A stretch of DNA of 14,551 bases from Candidatus Falkowbacteria bacterium CG10_big_fil_rev_8_21_14_0_10_43_10 (GCA_002773655.1 PFAR01000048.1:1-14551); one strand, 5' to 3'; shown: positions 7,253 through 14,551, counted from the first letter of the stretch. The notes: generated from the letters alone by a model not told the origin. Numbers and translations: made by a program.

Positions 7253-8463
7253 CCGGCTAAATTCAAATTATGGTTCTTAAAAATATCTCCGGCTACCCTC
7301 TTTATATCTGCGGCTGTAATTTTTTCTATCTTAGCGAAGTGTTCTGCCGGCGTGGCTACCTTTCTGTCCAATGCTTCCTGCCTTAAAAACCAGCTGGCCA
7401 TATTATCCGATGATTCTAGATACAAAGTGGTTTTGCCGCAAATATAATCTTTGGCCTTTTTTAACTCCTGGTCAGGAACACCCTGCCGGCTGATTTTTTT
7501 ATACTCTGATAAAACAGCTGCGACCGCCCGCTCTACTTTATCTGCGGATGTTCCCATGGTGGTGGTTAAATATCCGCTGTCTTTATACCCTTCCGTCTGG
7601 GTATGTATTTGATAGGCCAGCCCTTGCCGCTCGCGCACCGAAATAAACATTCTGGAACTCATGGAGCCGCCCAATACCACTCCCAGCAATTTTACGGCGT
7701 CATAATCTTGATGATGGTAGCCGCAGGCGCGCGCTCCTAACGATAAATTCACTTGCGCTGTTTTTTGCTTTTTAATTTTAACTCGCGGGGATGTTTGCGC
7801 CTCCGAATTATTATCCGCTTCATTCTTTTTGCCGGCAATAATTTCGGCAAATAATTTTTTAACCAGCGCCAAATCTCTTGCTTGGTAACTGCCGGCCGCC
7901 CCCGCTATTATATTCCTGCCTTGATAATGCCCTCGCCAATACTTTACTATCTCGGCGCGGCTTATTTTTTGAATGTTTTCTTTGGTCCCGATTGTGTCCC
8001 AGCCGGACGGCGTATCGCCGTATAAGCATTCCTCAAACAAATCATCAATCTTAATCATCGGATTATTGTCGTACATATTAATCTCCTCAATGATCACCCC
8101 TCTCTCCCGCTCAATTTCCCGGCCGTCAAACTTTGAGTTAATTAAAATATCGCCCAGCACGCTGATCGCCCGGCTGGCCTGCCGGCCGTCAACTTTAACG
8201 TAATAGCCGGTATACTCTTTTGAAGTAAAAGCGTTAAACTCTCCGCCAATGCCGTCAAGCTCGCTGGAAATCGCCAGAGTGTCGGGGCGCTTCGGCGTGC
8301 CTTTAAATATCATATGCTCCAAAAAATGCGAGATGCCGTTGTTGCTTTTATTCTCATGGCGCGATCCGGCCGCGACCATTACCAGAATCGTAAACGTTTG
8401 GGTGGCGGGCATAGGGACTGTAATTAAACGAATACCATTTTTTAAAATTTCTTTTTTATACAT
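7201..8463 (-). CDS. M16 family zinc metallopeptidase (pitrilysin / processing-peptidase type)
   Basis: The 420-residue protein has the inverted zinc motif HxxEH of M16 peptidases as HFLEH (H46, E49, H50). The third ligand is expected in RGVIIEEINMY (E126 or E127), the family's usual distance away. GGEFNAFTSKEYTGYY (73-88) is the conserved segment of the catalytic half. The C-terminal half (about 165-345, from IVKYWRGHYQGRN) matches the inactive partner domain, including RERQGLAYQIHT. No signal peptide or membrane segment is visible, so a cytoplasmic peptide-degrading or processing role is likely; the substrate is unknown. It starts 31 bp after the yhhQ-like stop, suggesting cotranscription, and ends before a clear terminator. 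The ATG at 8463 gives the expected family N-terminus; no Shine-Dalgarno is visible. Confidence 0.93.
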   Translation of the reverse strand: MYKKEILKNGIRLITVPMPATQTFTILVMVAAGSRHENKSNNGISHFLEHMIFKGTPKRPDTLAISSELDGIGGEFNAFTSKEYTGYYVKVDGRQASRAISVLGDILINSKFDGREIERERGVIIEEINMYDNNPMIKIDDLFEECLYGDTPSGWDTIGTKENIQKISRAEIVKYWRGHYQGRNIIAGAAGSYQARDLALVKKLFAEIIAGKKNEADNNSEAQTSPRVKIKKQKTAQVNLSLGARACGYHHQDYDAVKLLGVVLGGSMSSRMFISVRERQGLAYQIHTQTEGYKDSGYLTTTMGTSADKVERAVAAVLSEYKKISRQGVPDQELKKAKDYICGKTTLYLESSDNMASWFLRQEALDRKVATPAEHFAKIEKITAADIKRVAGDIFKNHNLNLAGIGYDLNEKKLKKALKL

Positions 8464-8494
8464 AATTTTTTATACATAAAAATAAAATTTTGAA

Positions 8495-9109
8495 TCAATC
8501 CCCCCGCCGCAAAAGCCAAATCCCCCAATAACTTAACGGCGTATATAAAACCCCCATTATAAATTTAAACAGCCACCAGGGAATAATTATCATGATAATG
8601 GTTTTAATGGGATAAACGCCGGCAAAAGCGATCAACGACCAAATAGCGCTGTCTATCAGCTGCCCCCATAAATTGGACAAATTGGAACGCAGCCAAAAAT
8701 ATTTGCCGCCGAATTTGGCGCGCAAAAAGAAGAAAGAAAAAACATCCTGATATTCGCCGACGGCAAAAGCAACTAAAGACGCTAGGGAAAAACGCAAGGA
8801 TAACCCGAAAATTTCCGCGTATGATTCCCGCAGGAAAAAATCCGGCGATACGGGCATGACGTTTGATAAAAAATTAAAGATTAAAAATATAATATTGCAG
8901 TAAATGCCCATGCGCACGAACTGCCGCGAGATAGTTTTACCGTACACCTCGCCGATAATGTCAGTCATTAAAAAAACTATCGGAAACGCGAAAATCGCGG
9001 TGGACAGATGCGTGCCAAAAATAAAAGGCATTAATTTTATGCCCAAGGTATTAGAAGCGATTAAGGCCGTTAAATACATCGTCAGGGCAATAAGAATTTT
9101 TTGGTTCAT
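8495..9109 (-). CDS. yhhQ: VUT-family transporter (YhhQ-like, probable queuosine precursor importer)
   Basis: The 204-residue protein is very hydrophobic, with about six membrane segments. It has the signatures of the DUF165/VUT family: ASNTLGIKLMPF near the start, FPIVFLMTDIIGEVYGK, AVGEYQDVFSFFFLRA and WLRSNLSNLWGQLIDSAIWS. E. coli YhhQ imports the queuosine precursors preQ0 or preQ1 for modification of tRNA wobble bases; the same substrate here is inferred from family. The frame is open further upstream, but those codons overlap the TPM gene and read Arg-rich nonsense antisense to nothing conserved, so I chose MNQKILIALTMY, 17 bp after the TPM stop. It is likely in one operon with the TPM gene and the peptidase. 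Confidence 0.85.
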   Translation of the reverse strand: MNQKILIALTMYLTALIASNTLGIKLMPFIFGTHLSTAIFAFPIVFLMTDIIGEVYGKTISRQFVRMGIYCNIIFLIFNFLSNVMPVSPDFFLRESYAEIFGLSLRFSLASLVAFAVGEYQDVFSFFFLRAKFGGKYFWLRSNLSNLWGQLIDSAIWSLIAFAGVYPIKTIIMIIIPWWLFKFIMGVLYTPLSYWGIWLLRRGD

Positions 9110-9126
9110 AGATATTAAAATTTTTG

Positions 9127-9996
9127 TTACCACGACCCGGAACTCCCTCCTCCTCCGCTCATCCCTCCCCCAAATCCGCCAAACCCTCCCCCGCTTGAAC
9201 CGCCGCCGCCAAATCCGCCGCCGCCAAGAAACCACGGCAAATTTTTGCCGCTTGCTTTCGCGGCATTATATTTTTTAGAAACGATAAAATCAAAAAGCAA
9301 ACCAAAAGTAGTTAAGCCGATGATGGAACCGACACCCAGCCACAAAAATCCCCAAATTAAACCTAATATAACGCCGGCCGCGCCGCCAATCACTCCGCCC
9401 GCCCACCATGACTTGGAACGGCCGAGTATCGCTCCTAACCACATGAATAATCCAATAACCAACCAAAAAATAAATTCCCAATTCCAGCCGCCCGCGCCGT
9501 TGTTATTATCGTCTGAAGCAACATACTCGCCCTTTGTCGCTCCGATAATTTTATCAACCGCCAAACTAATTCCTTCGCCGTATTTTCCCGCTTGAAAAGC
9601 CGGCTTCATTTCGTTATTGATAATCCAATTGCTTTGCGCGTCAGTCAGCGCCCCTTCCAGCCCGTAGCCGACTTCAATCCGCATTTTTCTATCCTCCACC
9701 GCCACTAAAACTAGCGCTCCATTATCATTGTCTTTTTTGCCAATACCCCAATCTTTAAATAATTTTTCGGCAAAATTTTCAATATAGTCGCCGCCTAAAT
9801 TTTTTACCGTCACCACGCTAATCTCGTTGCTCGTCTCTTTTTCAAACGCAACTAATTTCTGCTCCAAACTTTGTTTAACGGCGCCGTCAATTACGCCCGC
9901 GAAGTCGTTAACAAACCCCGACGGGGAACCGGGGTTGTAATAAGCGCTAACTGGTAAGGCAGCTAAGAATAAAATTGTTATAATTATCTTTTTCAT
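9127..9996 (-). CDS. TPM-domain membrane protein (YgcG-like), lemA partner
   Basis: The 289-residue protein begins with a signal peptide (MKKIIITILFLAALPVSA). A TPM domain follows at about 25-155: GFVNDFAGVID, the conserved NEISVVTVKNLGG strand, LFKDWGIGKKDNDNGALVLVAVEDRKMRIEVGYGLEG, and the PAFQAGKYGEGI helix. After a linker there are about three hydrophobic segments (170-240), then a glycine/serine tail with repeated GGGG and GGF units. This is the usual YgcG build: an extracytoplasmic TPM domain anchored by C-terminal membrane segments. The cellular role is not established. It commonly neighbours lemA; here the GxxExxY nuclease and repeats lie between them. Confidence 0.88.
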   Translation of the reverse strand: MKKIIITILFLAALPVSAYYNPGSPSGFVNDFAGVIDGAVKQSLEQKLVAFEKETSNEISVVTVKNLGGDYIENFAEKLFKDWGIGKKDNDNGALVLVAVEDRKMRIEVGYGLEGALTDAQSNWIINNEMKPAFQAGKYGEGISLAVDKIIGATKGEYVASDDNNNGAGGWNWEFIFWLVIGLFMWLGAILGRSKSWWAGGVIGGAAGVILGLIWGFLWLGVGSIIGLTTFGLLFDFIVSKKYNAAKASGKNLPWFLGGGGFGGGGSSGGGFGGFGGGMSGGGGSSGSW

Positions 9997-10010
9997 AATT
10001 CAGAAGATGA

Positions 10011-10050
10011 ACACAGATAAATGACGGATTAACACGGATCACGGATTATT
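10011..10050. repeat. ACGGAT-type repeat cluster between nuclease and TPM genes
   Basis: ACAGATAAATG, ACGGATTAAC, ACGGATC and ACGGATTATT follow one another on the plus strand. It is a single arm of the same sequence type that forms the two large inverted repeats at 10472-10585 and 11187-11296, here without its mirror arm. The nuclease stop codon (TGA at 10039-10041) and its last residues (NNP) are made of this repeat. Confidence 0.75.
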
Positions 10051-10464
10051 CTCAAACTTTTTTAGTTGAGTTATAAATGGTTTGCGGTCGTTGGTATATA
10101 TTGATCTTCTTATATCTAATTTAAATGTGTTAAAGTTAACTAAGTAAGCTATTTCGTAAATACTGCATCTTAAATATGATAATTGCTGACTAATATCATC
10201 CTGCCTGGTAAAACTGCTGGCTTTTATTTCTATAATAACTTTATCCTCTACAATAAAATCAGGAACATAAGTTCCTAACTTTACGCCTGTTTCTAATGAA
10301 TAGATATTTATACGATGTTGCTCTGTAAATTTTAACCTCGCTTTTACTAAACTTTCGGCTAATGCTTTTTGATAAATACTCTCTTTTAATCCTTTGCCAT
10401 ATCTATTTGAAACATCAAAAAAACATCCTCGTATTTTATACGTTAATTCCTCCTCTAATAACAT
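10039..10464 (-). CDS. GxxExxY family protein, PD-(D/E)XK nuclease-like
   Basis: The 141-residue protein carries the family signature GLKESIY (G25, E28, Y31). Its nuclease-fold core is YVPDFIVEDKVIIEIKAS, where D69, E79 and K81 fit the PD...ExK catalytic pattern. QQLSYLR (93-99) matches the conserved Q..YL helix that follows. Length is normal for the family, whose biological role is not established. The gene looks AT-richer than lemA and the TPM gene, lacks a Shine-Dalgarno before its ATG and is bracketed by ACGGAT repeats, which supply its stop codon. Inserting it between lemA and the TPM gene looks like acquisition as a repeat-bracketed unit. All expected acidic residues are present, so it could be active. 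Confidence 0.85.
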   Translation of the reverse strand: MLLEEELTYKIRGCFFDVSNRYGKGLKESIYQKALAESLVKARLKFTEQHRINIYSLETGVKLGTYVPDFIVEDKVIIEIKASSFTRQDDISQQLSYLRCSIYEIAYLVNFNTFKLDIRRSIYTNDRKPFITQLKKFENNP

Positions 10465-10471
10465 TATAGTT

Positions 10472-10585
10472 GCACGGATAAATGCGGATGACCTACGGAT
10501 TATTACGGATCACAGATATATTTTAGGCCGCATCGGCGAACATCCGTGCTCCGTATTTATCCGTCAATAATCCGTGTTTATCTGT
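10472..10585. repeat. Imperfect inverted repeat of ACGGAT/ATCCGT units between lemA and nuclease gene
   Basis: The left arm (about 10472-10519) is built from ACGGAT-type units: ACGGATAAATGCGGAT, ACGGATTATTACGGAT, CACAGATA. The right arm (10541-10585) has the complementary ATCCGT units and ends TAATCCGTGTTTATCTGT. Several segments can pair, for example ACGGATTATTACGGAT with ATCCGTCAATAATCCGT. The loop is about 20 bp. The right arm matches the right arm of the 11187-11296 element at 38 of 45 positions, so the two are copies of one element. Confidence 0.8.
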
Positions 10586-10618
10586 AAATTAAATAAAATT
10601 AAATAAGTTCACAAAACA

Positions 10619-11173
10619 TTAAAATTTTACACTAGGAGCATTCTCTGAACCTTTAGCTGCCTCAAAATAATTCCGCTCGCCGTAGCCGAACATCCCGGCT
10701 AAAACATTCGCGGGAAACCGCTTAACCATCACGTTATAATCCCGGACGGAGTTATTAAACCGGCCGCGCTCAACGCCGATCCTGTTTTCCGTCCCTTCCA
10801 GCTGGGCCATTAGAGTATTAACATTCTCGGCGGATTTTAATTCCGGATAATTTTCCATTACTACCAATAATCGGGACAAAGCGGACTCCACTTCAGTGGC
10901 CGCCCCGGCTTTTTCATTGACAGTCGCCGCTCCGGAATAGCGGGTGCGGGCCTCGGCAATTTGGCCGAACACATCTTTTTCCTGCGCCATAATCCCTTTC
11001 ACGCTCTCAACTAAATTGGGAATTAAATCAAAGCGCCTTTGATACTGCGCCTCAACCTGCGCCCATTGGCCGTCTACACCCTCATTAGCGGTCACGAATT
11101 TGTTGTAGTAGCCGAAGAGGCTGAACACAGCGATGATTAAAATAACTCCGATGATAATTAATGTTTTTTTCAT
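10619..11173 (-). CDS. lemA: LemA family protein
   Basis: The 184-residue protein starts MKKTLIIIGVILIIAVFSLFGYYNKF, one membrane helix with a short inside N-terminus. A long helical domain follows with LemA landmarks: VDGQWAQVEAQYQRRFDLIPNLVESVKG at about 33-60, ENYPELKSAENVNTLMAQLEGTENRI near 107-132, FNNSVRDYNVMVKRFP, and GYGERNYFEA near the end. LemA proteins are membrane-anchored with a helical bundle outside; their function is unsettled. The frame stays open to 11236, but those 21 extra codons are made of the ACGGAT repeat, so I start at the ATG at 11173, which begins directly at the membrane helix. It ends just before the second repeat element; its usual TPM partner lies beyond the nuclease. 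Confidence 0.92.
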   Translation of the reverse strand: MKKTLIIIGVILIIAVFSLFGYYNKFVTANEGVDGQWAQVEAQYQRRFDLIPNLVESVKGIMAQEKDVFGQIAEARTRYSGAATVNEKAGAATEVESALSRLLVVMENYPELKSAENVNTLMAQLEGTENRIGVERGRFNNSVRDYNVMVKRFPANVLAGMFGYGERNYFEAAKGSENAPSVKF

Positions 11174-11186
11174 ATTTTTATGTGTT

Positions 11187-11296
11187 GATAAACACGGATT
11201 TAGCACGGATTTTTGCGGATCACGGATATTCGCCAATGTTTCTTTAGCGAGTATCTGTGCTCCGTGTGCATCCGTAAGTAATCCGTGTTTATCTGT
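11187..11296. repeat. Imperfect 110-bp inverted repeat of ACGGAT/ATCCGT units between glyQS and lemA
   Basis: The outer ends form a perfect 14-bp inverted repeat: GATAAACACGGATT (11187-11200) and AATCCGTGTTTATC (11280-11293). Inner ACGGAT and ATCCGT units continue the pairing imperfectly to a loop near 11232-11250. The element fills almost the whole gap between the glyQS stop (11306) and the lemA start (11173). No long T-run follows, so terminator activity is uncertain. It is homologous to the element at 10472-10585. Confidence 0.82.
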
Positions 11297-11305
11297 TAAA
11301 GTATA

Positions 11306-12667
11306 TTAATTAAATTTATCTTGAAAATAATCTCCTAATTTATCAATCGCGATTCTCTCCTGTTTCATCGTATCCCGGTCCCGCACGGTCACCTTTTTAT
11401 CTTCCAGGCTGCCAAAATCAACCGTGACGCAATACGGCGTGCCGATTTCATCCTGCCGGCGATAGCGCTTGCCAATACTCTGGGTTTCGTCATATTCGCA
11501 GGCAAAATCAAATTTCAAACTGTCATAAATTTTTTGCGCGTATTTAACCAGCGGTTCTTTTTTGGACAAAGGCAAAACGGCAATTTTTACCGGCGCGATT
11601 TTTTTATCCAGACGCAATACTATTTCTTTTTCATGCTTAGAGTTGTCATCGCCGGAACGGGCCTCCACCTCCTCATAAGCATTAATTAAAACCGCCAGCA
11701 TTATTCTGTCCAAGCCGAAAGTCGGCTCAACCACGTAAGGAATATATTCTTCGCCGGTTTCCGGATCACGGTAGCGCAAATTCTCTTTCGAATATTCAAT
11801 ATGATTTTTTAAATCATAGTCGGTGCGGTTGGCAATGCCGGCGATTTCATCCCAGCCGAACGGAAAATTAAAATAAGTGTCAACCGTGCGCTTGGAATAA
11901 TGCGCCAGTTCGTTTTGGGCTAGTTCAACTTTCTTAATATTTTCCGGCTTTAAACCTAAATCTTGGATAAAAAATTCCTGTTGGCAATTAAGCCATTCCG
12001 TAAACTTTTTCTCATCATCGCCTGGTTTCACGAAATATTCAAATTCAGCGATAGTAAATTCTTTCATGCGGAAGATGAAATTGCCGGTGGTAATTTCATT
12101 GCGGAACGACCGGCCGATCTGGGCGATGCCGAAAGGAATTTTTTTACGCGCCGCTTCCGCGATTAATTTAAAATCGGTAAACATTGTCTGGGCGGTTTCG
12201 CCGCGCAGGTAAGCAGCTGCTTTATCGTCCTCAACCGTGCCAATAAAAGTTTTGAATAGTAAATTAAAATTTTTCGGTTCGGTCCATTCCGCTTTTTTGC
12301 CCTGATGCTCTTTCGCGTGCGCTTCAATTTCCGCCGGCTTATCCTGGCGCAACCGAATATGGCAAATTTTGCACTCCACCAAAGGATCGGTAAAATGAGA
12401 CAAGTGCCCGGAGGCCTCCCAGACTTTGGGATTCATAATGATCGGCCCAGCCACGCCGACCATGTCAACCGGCGCCTGCACAAAACGCCGCCACCATAAT
12501 TTTTTAATATTATTGAATACTTCAACTCCCATGGGGCCATAATCATAGCTGTTTGCCAGTCCGCCGTAAATTTCCGATCCGGGAAAAACAAAACCCCGCC
12601 GCTTGCATAACGAAACGATTTTATCCATCTTATTATCTTCTTTCTGATTTTGAATTTTTTTTGACAT
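11306..12667 (-). CDS. glyQS: Glycyl-tRNA synthetase, class II dimeric type
   Basis: The enzyme charges tRNA-Gly with glycine. The 453-residue length and single chain fit the alpha2 type. Seen in order: GFVFPGSEIYGGLANSYDYGPMG (about 25-47), the family N-terminal signature; motif 1 around NNIKKLWWRRFV; a CKIC...H insertion that may bind zinc (about 98-120); YLRGETAQTMF; motif 2 IGRSFRNEIT...EFTIAEFEYF (about 185-212); PYVVEPTFGLDRIMLAVL with motif 3; and a C-terminal anticodon-binding domain from PVKIAVLPLSKK. An alternative start at Met14 (12628) is preceded by purine-rich AGAAAGAAG about 8 bases upstream. The first ATG instead overlaps a TAGGATT repeat, so the shorter 440-residue form may be the real product. 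Confidence 0.95.
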   Translation of the reverse strand: MSKKIQNQKEDNKMDKIVSLCKRRGFVFPGSEIYGGLANSYDYGPMGVEVFNNIKKLWWRRFVQAPVDMVGVAGPIIMNPKVWEASGHLSHFTDPLVECKICHIRLRQDKPAEIEAHAKEHQGKKAEWTEPKNFNLLFKTFIGTVEDDKAAAYLRGETAQTMFTDFKLIAEAARKKIPFGIAQIGRSFRNEITTGNFIFRMKEFTIAEFEYFVKPGDDEKKFTEWLNCQQEFFIQDLGLKPENIKKVELAQNELAHYSKRTVDTYFNFPFGWDEIAGIANRTDYDLKNHIEYSKENLRYRDPETGEEYIPYVVEPTFGLDRIMLAVLINAYEEVEARSGDDNSKHEKEIVLRLDKKIAPVKIAVLPLSKKEPLVKYAQKIYDSLKFDFACEYDETQSIGKRYRRQDEIGTPYCVTVDFGSLEDKKVTVRDRDTMKQERIAIDKLGDYFQDKFN

Positions 12668-12687
12668 AGGATTTAGGATTTAGGATT
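12667..12687. repeat. Three tandem TAGGATT heptamers before glyQS
   Basis: TAGGATT occurs three times without interruption at 12667-12673, 12674-12680 and 12681-12687, then breaks to TGG. On the minus strand it sits just before and touches the upstream glyQS ATG. It fills most of the 29-bp gap to the preceding gene. It is probably a slippage-prone microsatellite and weakens the case for the first ATG as the start. Confidence 0.7.
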
Positions 12688-12696
12688 TGGTGCTTT

Positions 12697-14551
12697 CTAT
12701 TCATTCTCCTCTGCTTCCTCTGCTTTATTTTCTCCAACCAACTCCTCAATCACCGCCTTCACTCCCTCATTCTCCGGGTTTAATTTCAGCACCTGATTAA
12801 ACTGTTCCAAGGCGTTTATCTTATCACCTTTTTTCTGATATGCCAACCCTAAGCTATAAATGGCGTTAGCGTATTCGGGATACATCTGAATTGCCTGGTT
12901 AAACCGTTCTATCGCCTTATCAATTTTATTTTGGTTGTAATAAAGCCGTCCGCTTTCATATACAACTTCCGGATTGGGCTGCCGCCTGATTACATCCTCT
13001 AAAATCACCAGCGCTTTATCCGCCTGCCCCAGGGCGTCATAAGTTTTTGCCAGGCCGACATAGGCTTCAAAATAATTATCCTTTTGCTCCGTTGCCTTGC
13101 TAAAAGCCGCCGCCGCCTCGTTTGTCTGGTTATTGGCTAAATAAAGTTTGCCTAACTCCGTCAATAAAATAGGATTGGACGGTTCCAGCTCACTCGCTTT
13201 TTTAAAATAACGAATGGCCGGATCAATCGAACCGGCGGCGATCAGCCTGACATCGCGGTAAATCGCGCCTAAAGCCTCCCAGGCTATTACTGAATTGGGC
13301 GCCAGGCTGATAGCGGCCTCGCCTTCTTTAATCGCCTGCTGGATATTAAGCTGGAGTTTTTCCCGCTTTTCCGGGGTCAAACTTTCTCCGCCGCCCGGTA
13401 CGCTTAAAAGGTTAACATCATCTTTAACCGCGTTAATATAATCTTTGGCTAAAGCGATCCGATAATTTAAACGCCGGGGGTTAAGTTTAGCGGCGGCAAC
13501 CAGCCTGTCTCGGTTCCCGGACAGCCGAAAATCGTTATAAGCCGCGTCGGCAATATAATATTTTGCCTGGACGTAAAAGAAAAATAAACAAAAGCCGGCG
13601 GCAACTATCGTAAAACTGACAAACAGCGGCTTTAAATCCTGATGTTTTTTTAAATCAATTTCCCGAACAGCGAAAATTTTAGAAAAAGCCAGCCGCCAGT
13701 TAGCCATGGCCATGACCAGCGCCAGCCAGAAAAAAAACATTAAAGCGGTATTTGTTAAATACAGCGCCTGAATAATAAAAAGAGTAAAAGCGGCGAACGA
13801 AAAGGCGAAAGCAAGATAACTCTCTTCGCTGCTGGTGCGGAACATGTTCCGTAAAAAAACAAAAGATATAAATAAAAATATTCCAATGAACGCGAGATAG
13901 CTTAAAACGCCGAGCAAGCCGACTGTAGCCGCTAGTTCAAGAAAATGCATCGGGGCTTTGTCAAAACGCAGCTGCCAAAACTGCGAACTGTTAAATGACG
14001 CCGGCCGATACTGGGAAAAATCATAGGCGAATGTTCCCGGACCTGACCCGAACAGCGGATTATCCTTAAAACTCTCCCAAACTATTGATTTTCCCCGGCT
14101 GGCCGATAAAACAACTTCCTGCGGCAGTCCGGACTTAAAAAACAGCCTGGGCAAATTCAATCCCTGGCCGCCGGCAAACAAAAAAAGAAAGAGGATGCTA
14201 AAAATAAAAAAAGTTAAAGCCGGAGCGATGGCTATCTCAATCGAGCTGTCTTTATTCTCCCGATTAACATAAATGATATAAAGAGCAAAGCTGAAAATCG
14301 CTCCCAAGCCGATCGCCAGCGCTATCCAGGCTAAAGAATTATTTACCATCAGCAAAGTCGCGAACGATAGGCCGAATAAAATATAATATTTAATATTCAA
14401 TAAAAATGCTTTTTTAGCCCCTTTGACATTATAGGAATACAAAGCGGTTACCAGCACCAGCGTAGCGGCCGCGGCCAGCGCCAATGATTCGGCCGATCCG
14501 CCGACCGGATTGAATGAATTGGAGCGGATAACTCCCGTCCCGCCGGGCAAA
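12697..14551 (-). CDS. O-antigen ligase/Wzy-like membrane protein with C-terminal TPR array (5' end outside window)
   Basis: At least 617 residues are visible; the N-terminus is cut by the window edge, so the first visible TTG is not a claimed start. Visible residues 1-330 contain about eight hydrophobic segments. The Wzy/WaaL-type region lies in the extracytoplasmic loop: GKSIVWESFKDNPLFGSGPGTFAYDFSQYRP (about 153-183), the FGxGPGTF signature of O-antigen ligase and polymerase proteins, and an APMHFLELAATVGLLG helix. From about 340 the protein is soluble, with five to six TPR repeats (for example AIERFNQAIQMYPEYANAIYSLGLAYQKKG) and an acidic end. Such fusions are frequent in CPR genomes and may act in glycan polymer transfer or protein glycosylation; the substrate is unknown. 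It ends 29 bp before glyQS, so the two are probably cotranscribed. Confidence 0.85.
   Translation of the reverse strand, partial: LPGGTGVIRSNSFNPVGGSAESLALAAAATLVLVTALYSYNVKGAKKAFLLNIKYYILFGLSFATLLMVNNSLAWIALAIGLGAIFSFALYIIYVNRENKDSSIEIAIAPALTFFIFSILFLFLFAGGQGLNLPRLFFKSGLPQEVVLSASRGKSIVWESFKDNPLFGSGPGTFAYDFSQYRPASFNSSQFWQLRFDKAPMHFLELAATVGLLGVLSYLAFIGIFLFISFVFLRNMFRTSSEESYLAFAFSFAAFTLFIIQALYLTNTALMFFFWLALVMAMANWRLAFSKIFAVREIDLKKHQDLKPLFVSFTIVAAGFCLFFFYVQAKYYIADAAYNDFRLSGNRDRLVAAAKLNPRRLNYRIALAKDYINAVKDDVNLLSVPGGGESLTPEKREKLQLNIQQAIKEGEAAISLAPNSVIAWEALGAIYRDVRLIAAGSIDPAIRYFKKASELEPSNPILLTELGKLYLANNQTNEAAAAFSKATEQKDNYFEAYVGLAKTYDALGQADKALVILEDVIRRQPNPEVVYESGRLYYNQNKIDKAIERFNQAIQMYPEYANAIYSLGLAYQKKGDKINALEQFNQVLKLNPENEGVKAVIEELVGENKAEEAEENE

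Noticed and set aside
9110..9235. Upstream start for the yhhQ-like gene giving a 42-residue Arg-rich extension
   Set aside because: It would overlap the Gly/Ser-rich 3' end of the TPM gene in another frame and add a basic stretch not seen in the family.
11174..11236. Upstream lemA start giving 21 extra residues
   Set aside because: The extra codons are ACGGAT repeat DNA. The ATG at 11173 begins directly at the membrane helix as in other LemA proteins.
10472..11296. CRISPR array
   Set aside because: The ACGGAT units are irregularly spaced, vary in sequence, pair as inverted repeats and have no spacers of constant length. No cas gene is present.

Overview
The window reads as a piece of a Candidate Phyla Radiation (Patescibacteria) chromosome, most likely Parcubacteria-like. 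The evidence is circumstantial. It includes a giant repeat-built surface protein with an N-terminal DNA-binding-type helix-turn-helix and GIGTTSP-type motifs. A short GC-rich CCTGCC...GGCAGG palindrome is inserted in frame in that gene. Genes are compact, almost all on one strand, with almost no Shine-Dalgarno sequences. TGA ends at least two genes (yhhQ-like and the nuclease), so the code is standard and UGA-recoding lineages (Gracilibacteria, Absconditabacteria) are unlikely.

Every gene I can support lies on the minus strand, so the window is best read from right to left. At 14551-12697 is the 3' part of an O-antigen ligase-like membrane protein with a C-terminal TPR array. Next comes dimeric-type glycyl-tRNA synthetase (12667-11306). 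Then comes a lemA / nuclease / TPM-domain block (11173-9127). LemA and the TPM (YgcG-like) protein are commonly neighbours in bacteria. Here they are separated by an AT-rich GxxExxY-family PD-(D/E)XK nuclease gene. Every gap in this block holds ACGGAT/ATCCGT-rich repeats; two of these are homologous imperfect inverted repeats of about 110 bp. A VUT-family (YhhQ-like) queuosine-precursor transporter (9109-8495) and an M16 zinc peptidase (8463-7201) follow at short spacing. A 13-bp-stem terminator closes this series at 7103-7141.

From 5928 to 7200 there is an AT-rich, apparently non-coding stretch of about 1.27 kb. It carries seven exact copies of the odd-centred palindrome TATC-S-GATA, with an eighth just inside the peptidase gene and none elsewhere in the window. 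It also has a 14-bp direct repeat at exactly 20-bp spacing and a nearly perfect 38-bp palindrome. This stretch is the upstream region of the giant gene.

The left 5.9 kb (5927-1) is one uninterrupted, partial reading frame of about 1975 codons. In order it encodes a charged tail, an excisionase/MerR-type helix-turn-helix, one transmembrane segment, a long helical stalk, short beta-type repeats, seven FG-GAP repeats with calcium-binding DxNxDGxxD loops (enough for a full beta-propeller), and tail-fibre-like GIGTTSP modules. Its C-terminus lies outside the window. The most interesting signals are this fusion, the TATCSGATA cluster upstream of it, and the repeat-bracketed nuclease inside the lemA-TPM pair.
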